Below, in pieces: positions 10,113 through 19,602 of a stretch of 64,000 bases of DNA (the stretch's first letter is position 1; every line of letters begins with the position of its first letter). The stretch lies in contig OZ024821.1 in NCBI GenBank assembly GCA_964016985.1, positions 12,822,620-12,886,619 on the forward strand, given 5' to 3'. A program made the translations under genes and the position numbers. The notes beneath the pieces were generated by a model. The model was not told where the DNA came from. It was given only the letters and a program-made list of their open reading frames with translations, and ran no database searches. The DNA comes from Anodontia alba (taxonomy: Eukaryota; Mollusca; Bivalvia; Lucinida; Lucinidae).

Positions 10113-11085
10113 TGTTTTTTTTTTTTTTTTTTTTTTTTTTTGTGTTTGTTTTTTCAAAAAACAACAACAAAAAAACAACCTTTTCTAGTTTTATCTATTT
10201 TTGTTTGTTTGTTTGTTTGACAATGTACTTATAAAGTTTCATTTACACTTGGTATTGTTCATTTTCTATGTATTTCCCATTTAGCTCCATTTAGCACCAT
10301 TTGCCATGGCAGTATTGACTAATCACTTTCTGAAATTCTTGAATGGCAGCACTGAGCCTCAAATCCCTCTAATACAGACCACGGGATACAGACAGGACTG
10401 AAGATTAGATACCATTTCACTAAATTTGATGGTCGGGGCTTGGCTTAACAACTAAAAGTGCACCTAGCAAAAAAAACAACAACAACAAAAAAAAAAACAA
10501 AAAAAAACAAAAAAAAAAAAAAAACAGCAAAACACTCGGTTGAAAAAAGGACATGAAAAGAAAAGATGGTAAGCTTTATTTTGAAAAGTTTAAATTTGTA
10601 TCCTTGGTGTACAGTTTGCACAAATAACCAGAATTACTTAAGACCAATTAATCTTCATTTTCCTATGACTACAGATAAAGTAAGGCTTTGAACCTATCAA
10701 GACCCCGGATCAAGACCATCCCACTTTTCCATGACTACTGGACAGCAAATCAGAAATGCTTCTGTTATGAAATAATTAAGCAAATATAATCAGCTTCCAA
10801 TGAAAGCCAAGAGCTGAGAACCGCTATATTGTTACACAATGATAGACAGATATTTACACACTGGTCAAATCCATAAAGCTGTTCATTCCAGCAGCATCAA
10901 GGCCATAAAATGTTATAGAAAATTTTACCCGCACTGTGTCCTTAAACAAGTGTCCCGAAACTTCATAAGGCTATAAGATCTATATAGCATCTTCTCTTTT
11001 GGGCTTTTTATAGGTTTAGAGACTAAATACCAAGCGTCTGTGTTGACACACATTCAATTTTAAATTGCCATGCCTAGTTCATACA
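10113..11085. other. Non-coding stretch with homopolymer tracts
   Basis: Begins with a poly-T tract (about 10115-10141) and contains A-rich runs (about 10468-10525). I see no ORF, repeat family or RNA gene that I can name. Confidence 0.5.
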
Positions 11086-11114
11086 TGTATAATAATTATA
11101 ATAATAATAATAAT

Positions 11115-11146
<32 letters not shown>
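11086..11146. repeat. (AAT)n microsatellite
   Basis: Nearly uninterrupted ATA/AAT trinucleotide run with one interruption (TATTAAT). Confidence 0.9.
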
Positions 11147-11148
<2 letters not shown>

Positions 11149-11904
11149 TCACTGTTGCAGTATGGCACACATCATTCGTGCTTCCCTTTTGTGAAGACCT
11201 ATCACGTCTAACCGGTGGGGAATCGATTTAGTTTATTTTGCTAATATTTTAACTAAATACCGACTTGAGATTATAAAAATATACATAAATGATAAGCGTA
11301 TGATTTAAATTATATTGTTTATTTTATAATGTTTATTTTTACATTGTGTATCGAATCATGAAAGAAAAATCTAACGCGTTCATTCAGCTGCAGTGGGTGG
11401 GGTGAATGTGGACAACATGGACGACAACATAGACGTCTGAAGGGGTAGAGACTTTCAATACAGATGTTCTGTATGAGGAAGTAGAGGCAGTCATTCAGAC
11501 ACTTAAGGCGGGAAAATCTCCAGGGCCAGATGAAATGTATCCAGACCACTCTTTTTGCAGTGAGAATCTAAAAGGCTATTTTGTTCCTGTTCAATTCCTC
11601 ATGGTCTGCTGGACGACTCCCAATGGAATGGAGATGTGCCAATGTCAAATTCCTTCGAAAACAAGGGAAAGCCTTCTACTCCCCTTCCACATACTGTCCA
11701 ATAAGTTTGACAATTGTGATGGGCAAGACAGACTAAAGGCCTATGTAGAAGGAAAGAGACTGCTAGATCATTAGATGAGGAGCAGCAGGGATTTCATATA
11801 TTCCACTGTATGACTTATGCAGTCCTCAAGCTTATACAAACTGTGTGAAGGCTTTGCTAACAAGGAAAGCACATTGGCATCCTTTGTTGACCTAGAAAAA
11901 GCAT

Positions 11905-12198
11905 ATGACTGTGTGGAGGGCTAATGGTCAAATTATATCTAAGTTAGGTATAAAGAGACGGATTTTCTCTTTCTTGTCGGATAGAAGGGATACATGTAAG
12001 ATTGGGTTCTTTAGCGCAGGAGAATTTGCATCATGTACAGGGCTGCCCCAGGGGAGCGTTATCTCCCCATTACTTTTCAACATCTTTATAATGGATATGT
12101 TTGAAGAAGTTACCGGAGAACACACCAGGTTTGCAGACGACGGGACCCTGTGGCATACTGGGAAAGATGTGGCTGATCTGGCTATAAAAGTGTCCTAG
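11905..12198 (+). pseudogene. LINE reverse transcriptase fragment (motifs B and C)
   Basis: This 97-codon open stretch carries the RT fingers/palm signature GLPQGSVISPLLFNIFI and the catalytic FADD box. Motif C with two aspartates is intact, but the frame ends within the thumb region. Motif A (AYDC) lies just upstream in another frame, showing a frameshift. It belongs to the broken LINE and is not an independent gene. Confidence 0.85.
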
Positions 12199-12330
12199 GA
12201 TGTGAGCGTGGGAGAAAATCCTATTGTGGTGCAATAAATGGAAAATGAAATTGAGTCTCAGTAAGACAGAAGTGACATTGTTTCATATGAAAGACACCTG
12301 TGACAGATTGGACAAAGAAGGCTTGTGCAA

Positions 12331-12430
12331 GGTGAATGGTAAAGAACTCCAGTATAATCCTTGTCCTAAAATATTAGGAAGGTGAATGGTAAAGAACTCC
12401 AGTATAATCCTTGTCCTAAAATATTGGGAA
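12331..12430 (+). repeat. 50-bp tandem duplication inside the LINE
   Basis: GGTGAATGGTAAAGAACTCC starts at 12331 and again at 12381, and the following bases are the same to the next copy except one substitution. Fifty is not a multiple of three, so the duplication shifts the reverse-transcriptase frame. Confidence 0.95.
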
Positions 12431-12729
12431 TTACACTGGATGAGCAATTGAATTTTCAAGAGCATGTTACCAGGACTGAAAGGAAAGCAAGCAGGGCATT
12501 ACATATTCTCAGAGAAGTGAAGGGGATGGGTAGAATTTCATCAAAGAAATTAATTGAACTGTATGTCACTAATCAGGTCAGTTATGGAGTATGGTTGCTC
12601 AGTTTGGCAAACGGTTGCAAGACCTGATCTAAGAAAACTTGAGAATATCCAGAGAAAGGCTCTGGCTCTGTGTCTTGATCTACCAGGGACAGCATCAAGG
12701 GAAGCAGTGGAAGTAATGTAGCAGCTGGA

Positions 12730-13533
12730 GTGGTTCCCCTTGATTTGAGATTCTGTGAAATTGCCATTGGGGACATAGCAAAGATAGCAGCCAAAAGACA
12801 GGATGATCCACTGAAAACCCTGCTGACCAAGTATACAGAGGAAGAATCTTGGGACAGTGTAGAGACACCAGTAGGATTAGCCATGAGCCAGGTTAGAGAG
12901 ATGAAGACAGTTACAGGCACTGGGATTGAATTTGTGGAGCCTGAGCCAGAGTTTGCAGAGAATGCCTTTGTGAGATCATTGGAGAAGCCATCATATTGGA
13001 CACAGTTGGGCTCCTCAAAAAACAGAACTTCAGAACAACAAGAGGAAGGAAAGGCTGTTATCCAGAACATGGTGAATGAAGTTTCAGCAGCAGCATTGGT
13101 GTGCTTCACAGACGGATCATGCCTTACAAATCCTGGACCTTGCGGGGCTGGGGTGGCCATTTACCATCCAGAAGGGCAGCTAGACACTATCAAGCAACCA
13201 GTGGCAGCTTATGGATCTATCATTCAAGGGGAGCTGGTTGCCATTCTCTCTCTGTTGGAGCATCTATTGGGCAATGATCATCAGGTACATCAGAAAGAGA
13301 TCAGGATCTTTAGCGATAGTCAGACAGCAGTAGGAATCCTCATCTTGAATTGGGCCAGCAATCATTACCAGGATGTAATCAAGAAGATTAAAGAAGGTAT
13401 GTCCATCCTAGAGTCCAGAGGCTGGAGGATAGATATTATTTGGACCCCAGGACACAGCGACGTGGAAGGTAATGATGTCGCAGACAGGCTGGCGAAAGAA
13501 GCAGCGATGGAGGCTAAAGAATTGGAAGAATGA
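12730..13533 (+). pseudogene. LINE-encoded RNase H domain (267-codon open frame)
   Basis: The longest uninterrupted frame in the window. Its second half is a type I RNase H: FTDGSCLTNPGPCGAG with the first catalytic Asp, GELVAILSLLEHL with the Glu, IFSDSQTAV with the second Asp, and WTPGHSDVEGNDVADRLAKE with the His loop and last Asp. All four acidic residues are present. In a LINE this domain would remove the RNA strand after first-strand synthesis. It is preceded by RT-thumb-like sequence in another frame and followed by a shift at 13530, so it is a surviving piece of a dead element. Confidence 0.85.
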
Positions 13534-14048
13534 ACAAGTGTGGTCACTGTCCAAGACATCAAAACCATGCCAGAGCTAGTATAAAGATAAAGTGGCAACA
13601 AAGATGGGACATTGGGGAGTTTGGTAGAAGCTTCTACCTATGTAAGCCATTCCTGAAAAGTAAAATTAGACTGGACATTCCAAACACAAGACATAAAAAG
13701 CAGATCCTGCAATTAAGAACAGGATACAGCTTACTCAATGACTACAGACATAAGCTCGGACAATGTGATTCAGGACTTTGTGAATGTGGACAAATGGAGA
13801 CAGTACAGCATTACCTTCTTGAATGCCACCTATACGAAGAAGAAAGAGCTGTTCTTTTCAATGGATTTAGAGAACTGTTGGGTCTCCACACACCAGATAT
13901 GATCTACACCCTACTTGGATATGATGACCATGAAGAGATAGGGAACTGGAGAGAACTGATCTTGGAGGAAGTAGGACAGGAGGAAGTAGGACAGTACATT
14001 GACAGGACAGAAAGATTCAGAAAATCTCAGAACCTTGCATCCGAATAG
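13530..14048 (+). pseudogene. LINE C-terminal region with Cys/His box
   Basis: This 172-codon frame contains KIKWQQRWD, LRTGYSLLNDYRHKLG and CECGQMETVQHYLLECHLYE. The CxC...HxxxxC pattern is the conserved end of RNase-H-bearing LINE polyproteins. It overlaps the RNase H frame at ATGA. The first ~20 codons look out of frame, since another frame reads TSVVTVQDIKT, so at least two indels separate it from the RNase H frame. A short duplication encoding QEEVG lies near 13975. Confidence 0.75.
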
Positions 14049-14245
14049 ATTTCCCGTCCTTTTATCTCATATTTTATCAGAAAATTACCAGAGAGAATAA
14101 TTTACCGAAGAACTGAATTATACCTACCATAGTGCAGAGTACAGCCTGTAAGGGCGTAGACTGAAACTGAAGCAGTCTTAAAAATATTTTTTTAAGAATG
14201 TCCCCATTTGTTGACTAGGCATTAAACTTCAACCCAACAAACCAA

Positions 14246-15049
14246 GGACAGTTGTTGACTGGAATCATTTAGGACAGTATTGTGCATGTGACAGTTGACA
14301 GGCTCATAAGTGCGGACTCACATTGGGGTTAATGCTTTATTTATTTAAAGAGGGGTTAATATTCTTCCCAGCTCTCTCCCCATTGCACATGTGCTGAAAA
14401 GCCATGCAACATACATTCATCAGATCAACGGACTTGGATAAAAATATTATAATAAGTTATAACTGGGACAGAGCTTAAAATTTCAAACTTTTCACTCATC
14501 CTCCGGTCCTAGCTGGAGGCATTCTGATTTCAGTAACTTTCATAGATGGTCAAAATTGCCCTTTTGAATTAACTATCAATGGTCTACAAACATTCACTTT
14601 TGCAGTGATATGGATAATTTTCCAGATTTCTCATCAGTTCATGCAATATTTGATGAAAACTCCCTCAAATTAATCAGTTTTTCATCTAACACAAAACCTT
14701 GCACAACTTCCCTGTGAGTGTCTACAAATAATATACATAAATGTACATGCACTAGCTCCCAGGTTTACTGAGCACTGCCTGAGCCATATTATCCGGAAAC
14801 AATTAGACTGCTTCTATGATAATCAAAAACAATTTTTTTTCAAAAACAATTTGACAGCTTCCTCCCTTGAAAGTGTGTCCAGTTCCCTTAAACTGTATAT
14901 TTGTGATAATCATCATATCATATAATCGGATTTTTGATTATTGTAACATGCAGGTACAGGGGAAACATCCACATCAGATAATGTCAGCGTATTATTACTA
15001 CAAAAAAAGATTACCAGACTACTTTGCTTTAGTAGGCATGGTACACTCT
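14246..15049. other. Intergenic stretch without recognisable features
   Basis: AT-rich, with short ORFs only. No repeat family, RNA gene or coding motif that I can identify. Confidence 0.5.
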
Positions 15050-15253
15050 TAATCCATTAGGTTTCTCACTGCTGTGGTTCAAGCCTCGCTCAGGTCATGT
15101 GGGAAAGCCAAGTTCTGCTTACGGATGGTCAGGTGGTTTTTTCCCCGGGTTCTCCAGCGGGTTTGCCCACCTTTGATGACCGATCTGCTTGATATAAGTG
15201 AAATAATCTTGAAAGGGCCATAAAACCCAAATCGAGAAAAAAAAAAGGACATA
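15050..15253 (+). mobile_element. SINE-B, 5'-truncated copy
   Basis: CTTAATCCATTAGGTTTCTC, GTGGTTCAAGCCTCGCTCAG (B-box region), GTCAGGTGGTTTTTTCCCCG, GATATAAGTGAAATAATCTT and GGGCCATAAAACCCAAAT follow in the same order as the complete copy at 46360-46593. The tRNA A-box half is missing. It ends in an A-rich tail. Confidence 0.8.
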
Positions 15254-15829
15254 ACATGTAACATGTTAAGAAAAACAATGAACTATACCAGTTTTACGGG
15301 TCACACGAATCACCGAAATACCGAAATACCGGAATACCCGTGAAAAATATAAGTATACCTGTGAAAGACACCTATTTAAGACACCATTATTGGCTTTAAT
15401 TAATCATTTAGGTAATATATTGTCGATTTAATGGAAAAGGAATAATACTTTAACCTAAAATAATTTGCAAATTGTCTTTGAAGTGTTTTTTTTTTTTTTT
15501 TTTTTTTGAAAACATTGTTGATAGTCCACTAAATCAGAGCCGGAATACCCGTGAAAAACGTGAATTACCTACACTTCAAACGAAAAGTACATACAGTACA
15601 GCTCAGGTAAAAGAACAAAAAAAAAAAAACTCTTTACCCCAAATATCGGCGTTTTGCGGATTTCCCCCAAACACTCGGAATCAAACCGAGTAAACGCAAT
15701 ATTCGGCGGACAACACTCGCAAGTCCGCGTAAAGTACGAGCGTACGTTTTTTGCAAAGTTGTGCGAAGTTACTCGGAATCCTAATGTTGTACCCGGAGAC
15801 AGTATTTCTCGCGAAGTTATGCGAAATTC
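15254..15829. other. Unclassified stretch with ACCGAAATACCGGAATACC words and poly-T
   Basis: Contains short direct repeats of ACCGAAAT/GGAATACCCGTGAAAAA (15313-15345 and 15543-15562) and a poly-T tract (15487-15507). CpG density rises from 15640 to 15830. No gene is supported. Confidence 0.4.
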
Positions 15830-16635
15830 CTTGGAGTAATTTGACTAAATACCTGTCCTTTTTTTTTTTATTTATTTAATAAATAAAAGTATTTAGACAT
15901 ATCTTTAATAAATATATTTATTTATTTATATATTTATTTTTCCACCATATGGAATAGTCTCCGTGAAGGTTATATCGTCCACGCTCATGCGGATGCGCAG
16001 GTTGATCTGAGTCTGCGCTGGTCGCAAAGGTCTTATTATCCCAAAAGTGTTTTCCAAATTTCCGCATTCCGATCCACCAAAATTAGGTCAATTCCCTTGT
16101 TTTCTTAAAATATTAACCAATGCTGCCTTGTTCCCTGAATATATATTTGGGTGCTCCCTAGGTCCACAGAAAACCCCGGTGGCCCCATTCACTGTTCGAG
16201 CACGTAACATGGGCCTCAACAATGCTCCATATGAAAAAGTACCGGATTCTTCGGCTTAGTCTACTCCGGCCACATAAGTGGGTCCGGCATTGTCATTTTT
16301 ACTTAATATGCTGTAGAAAAGAAAACAAACACACGAAAATCACAAAAACCACAAAGAGAATCAAACATCTGCCCCCAATCGACGAATTACATATTTATAT
16401 TTGTTATTCCTGTAACTGCCTTTTCCCATGCAACAACCGCACGCGCTCAATATAAATGACGTACTATGGTAAAAGACCGGGAAATTCTCACTCGCGTGCA
16501 GCAACCGCACGTGTCAATATTAAACAACTTAAAGGGGCGCTTCTGCTATCAAAGAGGCATTGAATCAATAAGACAGCCCATGTGAATAGGGTGTCTGTCA
16601 CACAAAAACACACTTTATGCACACAAGGGGCAAGA

Positions 16636-16815
16636 GAGGCCAATGACAATTCAAATGAGTGACTGAGTTTTTTACGTCCCAGTAACAGCTAGGTCATAGG
16701 AAAATGTGGACCATGGTTTAAAGTCCCATATTAAAGGCTTGAGAAGCCTGGGATCGAACCCATGACCCCGGGAGACAGAGCAGCTTTACCACTGTAACGC
16801 ACCACTGAGGCACCA
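16636..16815 (-). mobile_element. SINE-C (tRNA-derived), minus strand
   Basis: Read on the minus strand: GGTGCCTCAGTGGTGCGTTA, AGTGGTAAAGCTGCTC, a B box GGGTTCGATCCC, then a body ending in ACGTAAAAAACTCAG. It is a tRNA-type RNA polymerase III promoter with an unrelated 3' body. The sister copy is at 26385-26565, in the corresponding place of the duplicated segment. Confidence 0.75.
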
Positions 16816-17577
16816 TTTCCCAATATTTCATACTGTTTCAAGAAAATATCTCAAATAGTTTTCAAGTTATAGAGTGGACAAAAATATATTACAGAAATCA
16901 CCAAAAATATTTTCGGTGTTCAAAGGGCCATATCTCCAAAAGTAGGCTCTATCGTCAAAGTAAATGAACTGTTGAAATGATTAATAGCTTATGAATAAGC
17001 CCACCCCGGAAAAGTGTGCGGGCTCGACAAGACCTACATAGTGTTGACTGGGTCGTTTTTAACTCTAGTTCAAACCAAAATTACGTCGGTACAAAAGTAT
17101 GATTTACAATGTTCTTTCAATGAACCAGATGACAAAACGTACTATAGTACAATATACGTGCGACCAGCAAAGACTCGGGTCAGTCTGTCATCGACCCACT
17201 ATATAAAGCAAGCTTCTTGGATAACCCGGAGTCCGAAGAAGGTGCATACTGTACGATCAGCGAAGGATCTGATCAGAATGTGATGCTACAGTCGCACTGT
17301 TTATCCCGCTTTGGACAGCCCGGCTATCGAAGGGAAATACGATCAGCGAATGCTCTGATCAGAATGTGCAGTTGCGCAGATTGACCAGAGTCTTCGCTCG
17401 TTGCACAAGACGTTTTGTTAAACCCATAGATTGTAGGCGGTACATCTGATTAGCGAAGGCTCTGATCGGACTACTGATGTGCAGGCTCAGAGTGTGCAGG
17501 CTAATTCGTCTCTTTGTACAAGTTATTATAGGTTTTACCATGCACAGACCCATGCGCGATTTGTTTCTGCAAACCAT

Positions 17578-17776
17578 AACGCTTAACATTCTGGGTAAAG
17601 TTTTCAACAGACATTTTGAAATATTTTTATCATTCTTCCAAGAAAACAGGATTTGCATTTTATGCAAATTGTCTCCATTGCATGAAATGTCAAATCCTGT
17701 TTTCTTGGTAATAAAATAAATAATGATATTTTTTTTTCTTATTTTTGTCATCTGCTGAATTAGCCCAGATAGTGGT
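17578..17776. mobile_element. Foldback MITE, GACATTTCATGCAAATTGTC family
   Basis: Outer arms ATTCTGGGTAAAGTTTTCAA and TCATCTGCTGAATTAGCCCA frame an inner hairpin ACAGGATTTGCATTTTATGC / GCATGAAATGTCAAATCCTG. Other members are at 27558, 31545, 33345, 38650, 41915, 58860 and 63275. Confidence 0.75.
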
Positions 17777-17885
17777 AATTCGACACCCGCGAGCACCAAG
17801 TGTTGTGTCTTTGAGCAAGACACTTTATCCGCGTATCTTAGTATTGGTCTCACCCAGGAAGACGCTGCCTAGAATGTCCGCGAAG
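17777..17885 (+). mobile_element. SINE-D-like fragment with GTGTCTTTGAGCAAGACAC
   Basis: Contains AGTGGTAATTCGACACCCG followed by TTGTGTCTTTGAGCAAGACA and CCAGGAAGACGCTGCCTAGA. The diverged partner at 27680-27815 has a B-box-like GTGTTCGATACCC at the same place. The interior word resembles a conserved core shared by several metazoan SINEs, but the family name is not certain. Confidence 0.55.
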
Positions 17886-18072
17886 GCAAATGACAATATT
17901 ATGTGAAGATGCTTTCCCGCCGGTGCTAGGTTTATACATGCGTCTCTTTTGCTCGTTAAATAAATTATGGTCTTGGTTTTGCATATCGAATGTTGAAGAC
18001 ACAAAAACAGAACACTTTACATGGAAACGAAAGTTTTGAAGATTGCTCTATAAGCCATTCAAGATAACGTTA

Positions 18073-18986
18073 TTAAAGGGCAAATATAAAGGTTTTTAAA
18101 ATATTCCTGGTTTTCAGGGTGTTGATAGAATGCTTTAAGAGAATTATTTTGTTGAAAACCCCATCAAAAAATTCCAATCCAATCAAAAGTTATGGTGATT
18201 AATTTACGATACCTACCTTTTTTCCTGTTAGAGTAACCTCCCTTGGATTGTGTATTGATTAAGGCCCACAATGCAATATTCTGTGATGTCATAGTGGAAC
18301 TTAAATTTTAAATTGAAATTTTAAACAGGAGTATTCTGCATTTCCTTATATGCTACACAGTTTTTCTCCTTGACCATTATTGAAATTGGTCTCTGTCCAC
18401 AAATAAGCCTATGAATAGAGAATTTAACTCAAAATTTAATCTGTTATTTAAATTTAAAGCTAAATTTTAAAATGTTTAAAACTTGACTAATATTAAATTT
18501 TTCGTAAGTTTTTTTTAATAATAGTGAATTTTGGGTGTATATCATATAAATGAATACCAAAAAAGTCAATTTTGGCTAATTATTAAGCATTGTAACTGGA
18601 TTTTAAATTATTTAAATGAAATTTTTAAATTTGAAATGTAACACTTTAAACGGAAAATAAGAGCTAAATTCCTATGTATATTAGTTTAAAGGAGCTGAAT
18701 AAATTAAACAATATGAAAACTGAATTGATGCAGATTAAAGAGCAAAAAATATTGGCAATTTAAAAAAGTTTAAAATTTTACTGTTCCCTTATGATGTCAT
18801 AAAAAGGCTCATGAATATTAATGAGGCAGCCTGAATTCAATCCTCTTGGATGTTAAATATCAAATTTCAAATCGCAATATTTCAGAAACCGTTTAAGATA
18901 ATTTGATGCGGTTTTCGGCAGTCACCTCCTTACTGAAGTGCCCTTAAATATTTAGTAGAATTAAAACCTTTATATTTGCCCTTTAA
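18073..18986. mobile_element. 914-bp element with 26-bp terminal inverted repeats
   Basis: The ends TTAAAGGGCAAATATAAAGG and its inverse CCTTTATATTTGCCCTTTAA lie at 18073 and 18986. The corresponding place in the intron 3 copy (near 28000) lacks the element, giving an empty-site comparison. TTAA is present at both outer edges, which would suit a piggyBac-type TTAA target, although the TIR is not a textbook one. The interior is AT-rich without coding capacity. Confidence 0.7.
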
Positions 18987-19173
18987 TGTGTATACCGTAA
19001 GAGAATAACATAACAATATTCATTTGTACCCTGGTAAATGCGGGCTAACGTCCTCACACTGCAGGGTTTTTACACTTTTAAGGGAGCTAACTGCAACTGA
19101 CTATTAAAAGGGAGTTAACTGCAATTGCTTTACGAGTCCGGGATGGGGAACAGCATTTTTTTTACGAATCGCG

Positions 19174-19220
19174 CCAATAAAGCTTATAAAATAAGCGTTC
19201 AACCAGTACAGTGAACCCTC
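19174..19220 (+). promoter_or_regulatory. Candidate CCAAT/TATA promoter upstream of DHX9
   Basis: CCAAT at 19174-19178 and TTATAAAATA at about 19184-19193 lie 300 bp before the coding exon, within copy A of the duplicated segment. A start near 19215 would give a leader containing a short upstream frame starting at the ATG at 19257. The matching part of the intron 3 copy lacks both boxes. Transcript data are needed to confirm it. Confidence 0.3.
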
Positions 19221-19489
19221 TTCTTCCAGAAACTTGTAACTGCCAATCTTGAAGCAATGGAAGAAGTGAATGACCGTAGCAAATACATGTGTTTCATGTT
19301 AAGTGGGGATCGAATCGCGTTCGATTCCCGCCGGTGCGATATCAGTTTTCCAATGAAGTCAGTGCAAACAACTTATAGCTCGAAAGACATGTCATATTTA
19401 TATTTACTGCATGCTTCTGTACCTAAGTACAGCCCCCATTTATAGTACATGTACTTGATTTAAAAATTCTTGGGTGTTGTCAATTTCAG

Positions 19490-19602
19490 AAATGGGAGAC
19501 GTTAAACAGCTTTTGAATACATGGTGTGCCAAAAACAAGGTGACACCAAACTATGAGTATGGCCAGTCAGGGGCAAAACACAGACCAAGGTTTAAATGCG
19601 AG
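19490..19602 (+). CDS. DHX9: DHX9 coding exon 1 (dsRBD1, first half)
   Basis: The acceptor TTGTCAATTTCAG ends at 19489 and the ATG is at 19492, so an untranslated exon must lie upstream. Residues 1-37 start [16 protein letters not shown] and end with FKCE before the donor GTAAGA. MGDVK followed by a conserved W/C is the typical DHX9 N-terminus. It forms helix 1 and the first strands of dsRBD1. The phase at the donor is 0. Confidence 0.95.

Larger units (their letters stand above)
11430..14245 (+). pseudogene. Decayed non-LTR retrotransposon (LINE) with RT, RNase H and C-terminal Cys/His region
   Basis: The pieces in order: a reverse-transcriptase entry motif AGKSPGPDE (near 11508-11534), LEKAYDC (near 11895-11915, RT motif A region), GLPQGSVISPLLFNIF (motif B) and FADDG (motif C) in 11905-12198, an RNase H domain in 12730-13533, then CECG...HYLLEC in 13530-14048. 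The reading frame is broken by stops and shifts, including a 50-bp tandem duplication at 12331-12430, so it cannot make one protein. RT plus RNase H plus a terminal Cys/His box is the layout of I/Jockey-type LINEs. No endonuclease domain is seen, so it is probably 5'-truncated. The 3' tail near 14209-14245 ends with TTAAACTTCAACCCAACAAA. Confidence 0.85.
15830..19405 (+). repeat. Segment with a diverged second copy in DHX9 intron 3 (copy A)
   Basis: Blocks from 15830 to 19405 reappear in the same order and orientation at 24480-28455: AATTTGACnAAATACCTG, GTTATATCGTCC..TCATGCGGATGCG, a minus-strand SINE, ACCCACTATATAAAGCAAGC, a GCAAATTGTCTCCATTGCAT hairpin, GTCTTGGTTTTGCATATCG, GTTAACTGCAATTGCTTTAC, AGAAACTTGTAACTGCC and CCGGTGCGATA. 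Copy A ends about 85 bp before DHX9 coding exon 1, so it covers the probable promoter and 5' leader zone. Lineage-specific insertions differ between copies. Confidence 0.8.

Noticed and set aside
10113..10142. Poly-T tract as a terminator
   Set aside because: Long T tracts are common here and no RNA polymerase III gene lies just upstream.
11535..11774. An independent 79-codon gene
   Set aside because: Its position and the upstream AGKSPGPDE place it within the broken LINE reverse transcriptase, in a shifted frame.
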